Under the pieces are notes generated by a model. It was not told where the DNA came from and searched no databases. It worked only from the letters and a program-made list of their open reading frames with translations. Positions 5,662 to 7,027 of a stretch of 7,027 nucleotides of DNA are shown piece by piece (positions within the stretch are counted from its first letter, which is position 1; the number at the start of each line of letters is the position of its first letter). The position numbers and the translations under genes were made by a program. The stretch spans positions 1-7,027 of the forward strand of contig JAFTPY010000106.1 of assembly GCA_017463035.1 (NCBI GenBank). Direction: 5' to 3'. The DNA comes from Lachnospiraceae bacterium (lineage in GTDB: Bacteria; Bacillota; Clostridia; Lachnospirales; Lachnospiraceae).

Positions 5662-5684
5662 GAAATCTATAATTTCTTAAGAAA
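5662..5684. promoter_or_regulatory. Two overlapping palindromes just upstream of the GH43 promoter
   Basis: GAAAT/ATTTC arms flank a 5-base spacer at 5662-5676, and TTTCTTAAGAAA at 5673-5684 is a perfect 12-bp palindrome; the two share four bases. They sit immediately upstream of the -35 box and could bind a sugar-responsive regulator. They do not fit the usual cre consensus. AT-rich sequence produces such repeats by chance, so confidence is low. Confidence 0.3.
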
Positions 5685-5712
5685 AAGGACGCCCCTTTGC
5701 CAAGGGTCGTCC
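5682..5712 (-). terminator. Intrinsic terminator after rsfS
   Basis: On the minus strand, GGACGACCCTT (5712-5702) pairs with AAGGGGCGTCC (5697-5687) over 11 positions with one A/G mismatch and a 4-base loop. Five T follow at 5686-5682. It lies about 80 bases past the rsfS stop and just upstream of the GH43 promoter, closing the nadD-yqeK-rsfS operon. Nothing else is evident between it and the rsfS stop. Confidence 0.9.
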
Positions 5713-5793
5713 CTAAATTTGTTTCCATAAAATTGTTATTGATAGTTTTAAACAAAGAAGCTCGATTACTATAAAGCAAAAATGCTCAGGAGA

Positions 5794-6147
5794 TTACAAG
5801 CTTTCCGGTTCGATAGCCTTACCGTCTCTCCAGATACGCTCCAAATCGTAGAATAAACGATCTTCTCTGGAGAAAATATGAATGACAACATCGTTAAAGT
5901 CCATTAAAATCCAACCGGAGGAACGAATTCCTTCGATACGCTCCGCATGAATCTTCTGCTTTGCAAGGGCGTCGGTTACTTCGTCTACCATTGCCTCTAC
6001 CTGAGAGGAATTGGTGCCGTTTGCGATGACAAAGTAATCCGCAATTACGGAAATACCGGAAATATCAATAATCTTGATATCCTCTGCCTTCTTATCATCC
6101 AGTGCCTTATAGGCAATTTTTACGATTTTTTTTGCTCTTTCAGTCAT
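5794..6147 (-). CDS. rsfS: Ribosomal silencing factor RsfS (Iojap/YbeB family)
   Basis: 117 residues, full length for the family. Characteristic blocks are IADYFVIANGTNSSQVEAMVDEV (positions 35-57, hallmark DYFVI and NSSQV), GWILMDFNDVVIHIFS (78-93) and the C-terminal R.FYDLERIW.D (97-107). RsfS binds ribosomal protein uL14 on the 50S subunit and blocks joining with the 30S subunit, lowering translation when nutrients are scarce. The start is ATG 6147, with GGAGG eight bases upstream lying just after the stop of the preceding gene (gap 15 bases), so it is in one operon with the NadD-YqeK gene. This order is common in Bacillota. Nothing unusual is seen in the protein. Confidence 0.97.
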   Translation of the reverse strand: MTERAKKIVKIAYKALDDKKAEDIKIIDISGISVIADYFVIANGTNSSQVEAMVDEVTDALAKQKIHAERIEGIRSSGWILMDFNDVVIHIFSREDRLFYDLERIWRDGKAIEPESL

Positions 6148-6162
6148 AGCATGTCCCTCCGA

Positions 6163-7026
6163 TTAATTATTGGTATGCAAATTTAAATATATTCTTTCAG
6201 CCTTCTGAGTATAAAATAAATATCCTTCTTCTTCAAAAGTACCAAAGGCATCATAGTAATCATTATAAGCATCTATCGTAGTCGGATCAATTTCCTGCCC
6301 GGACTCTTTCAGATACCGTAGGGTGTTTTTTAATACAAAATATACGGCCACATCAATATCTCCAAATGCGGCAAATCTGATGTCATTTAAAGACGGCTCG
6401 GTGGGCTGGGTGCGAAACGGCTCCAGATAATCAGCCAGAAACACGATTGCTTCCAATTCAGTCATCTTCGGACGACCCGTAGTATGATAGGAAATGGCGG
6501 AAAGAATTTCTTCGTCCGTAATGTAATACTTGGTACGTGCATAAAAGGCTCCAAGCTTTCCGTGGAGTAAAAATCCGTTCCTACGTTCTACCTCTGTGAC
6601 GGGAATCGAATACTTCTCGCAATCTGCCACCAATTGTTCGTCGGAATATGCCTTGGCGCAATCATGTAATATCCCTGCAATCATTGCACGTTCCGGGTCG
6701 CTTTCCAAAGAAACCGCATAAGCTGCGGCTAAATGTGCTACCGCTACAGAATGCAGATACCGCTTTCGGGGTAAAATCCGTCGCATTTCTTCATCCAGTT
6801 CAGAAAAGGTTACTTTTGAAAATAATTTGTTGCTCTGTAAATAGTCCCAAACCGCTCCCGGCAAATATTGTTTAACCTGTCCTGCCTTACCGGTATAAAA
6901 AGCTTCTCTGATTTCATTGGAAGATATCGGATAATCGGGAAGTGTTATTGTTCCGATTTCTGCGCTCGGAAATTGCCTGCGTAAGCTTTCTACGGCCTTA
7001 TTTACGGCATCTTCCTCATAGCCTGC
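6163..7026 (-). CDS. NadD-YqeK fusion: nicotinate-nucleotide adenylyltransferase C-terminus plus HD-domain phosphohydrolase (partial at right edge)
   Basis: The frame is open from the window edge to TAA at 6165-6163, giving 287 visible residues. Residues 1-69 match the end of NadD, including the LPDYPISSNEIREAFYTG segment (29-46) and the closing LPGAVWDYLQSNKLF (55-69). NadD makes nicotinate adenine dinucleotide in NAD synthesis. From about residue 75 it is a YqeK-type HD protein: RYLHS (His92), the HD pair in GILHDCAK (His121-Asp122), LLHG (His155), YHTTG (His181) and FLADYLEP (Asp199), so all expected metal ligands are present. YqeK proteins hydrolyse diadenosine tetraphosphate symmetrically. 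Separate nadD and yqeK genes are usual; here no stop codon lies between the two parts. An internal TTG at 6864 is inside the NadD part and not a credible start. The last 26 or so residues extend past the usual YqeK end. rsfS follows by 15 bases. Confidence 0.88.
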   Translation of the reverse strand, partial: AGYEEDAVNKAVESLRRQFPSAEIGTITLPDYPISSNEIREAFYTGKAGQVKQYLPGAVWDYLQSNKLFSKVTFSELDEEMRRILPRKRYLHSVAVAHLAAAYAVSLESDPERAMIAGILHDCAKAYSDEQLVADCEKYSIPVTEVERRNGFLLHGKLGAFYARTKYYITDEEILSAISYHTTGRPKMTELEAIVFLADYLEPFRTQPTEPSLNDIRFAAFGDIDVAVYFVLKNTLRYLKESGQEIDPTTIDAYNDYYDAFGTFEEEGYLFYTQKAERIYLNLHTNN

Positions 7027-7027
7027 C

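Noticed and set aside
6163..6864. A separate yqeK gene starting at TTG 6864
   Set aside because: The same frame is open to the window edge and the residues on both sides of this TTG form the conserved NadD C-terminus, so the TTG is an internal Leu codon.

Overview
The window reads as part of the chromosome of a low-to-moderate GC Bacillota member, most likely a Lachnospiraceae-type clostridium. The grounds are strong AGGAGG-like ribosome binding sites, TTGACA/TATAAT-like promoters, U-tailed intrinsic terminators, an intracellular GH43 glycosidase of a type common in that family, an SdpR/SdpI pair, and the gene order nadD-yqeK-rsfS. The taxonomic call is inference. Every gene I can support lies on the minus strand, so transcription runs from the right end of the window to the left. 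I saw no tRNA, rRNA, CRISPR array, insertion sequence or integrase.

Reading in transcription order. (1) 7027-5682: the end of a housekeeping operon. It holds a NadD-YqeK fusion (cut by the window edge) and rsfS, closed by a clear intrinsic terminator. (2) 5660-2796: a promoter, a cytoplasmic GH43 glycosidase with a C-terminal beta-sandwich-like region, two small membrane proteins (82 and 46 residues; the second is easy to miss) and a membrane-anchored PstS-like binding protein. The four genes are tightly packed. No ABC permease or ATPase is visible. (3) 2751-1615: a P-loop kinase-like NTPase of unknown function. Its roughly 220-nt leader carries a good promoter, a three-codon reading frame (Met-Arg-Arg) with its own Shine-Dalgarno site, a long hairpin ending in six U, and a second hairpin over the gene's own ribosome binding site. 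The gene ends at a 17-bp-stem terminator. (4) 1572-1: a promoter with a palindromic operator, an SdpR-like ArsR-family repressor, an SdpI-family membrane protein with a C-terminal PH-like region, and the start of a DUF3784-like membrane protein that runs off the left edge.

The item most worth following is the leader of the P-loop gene. The three-codon frame and its Shine-Dalgarno site form the 5' arm of the terminator. A ribosome held there would block termination. A separate 9-nt perfect complement would then be free to open the hairpin that hides the downstream Shine-Dalgarno. This fits ribosome-mediated attenuation of the kind known for antibiotic-resistance genes in Bacillota. If correct, it suggests the P-loop protein answers translation stress or ribosome-targeting drugs. 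The base pairings are visible in the sequence; the mechanism and physiological role are inference.
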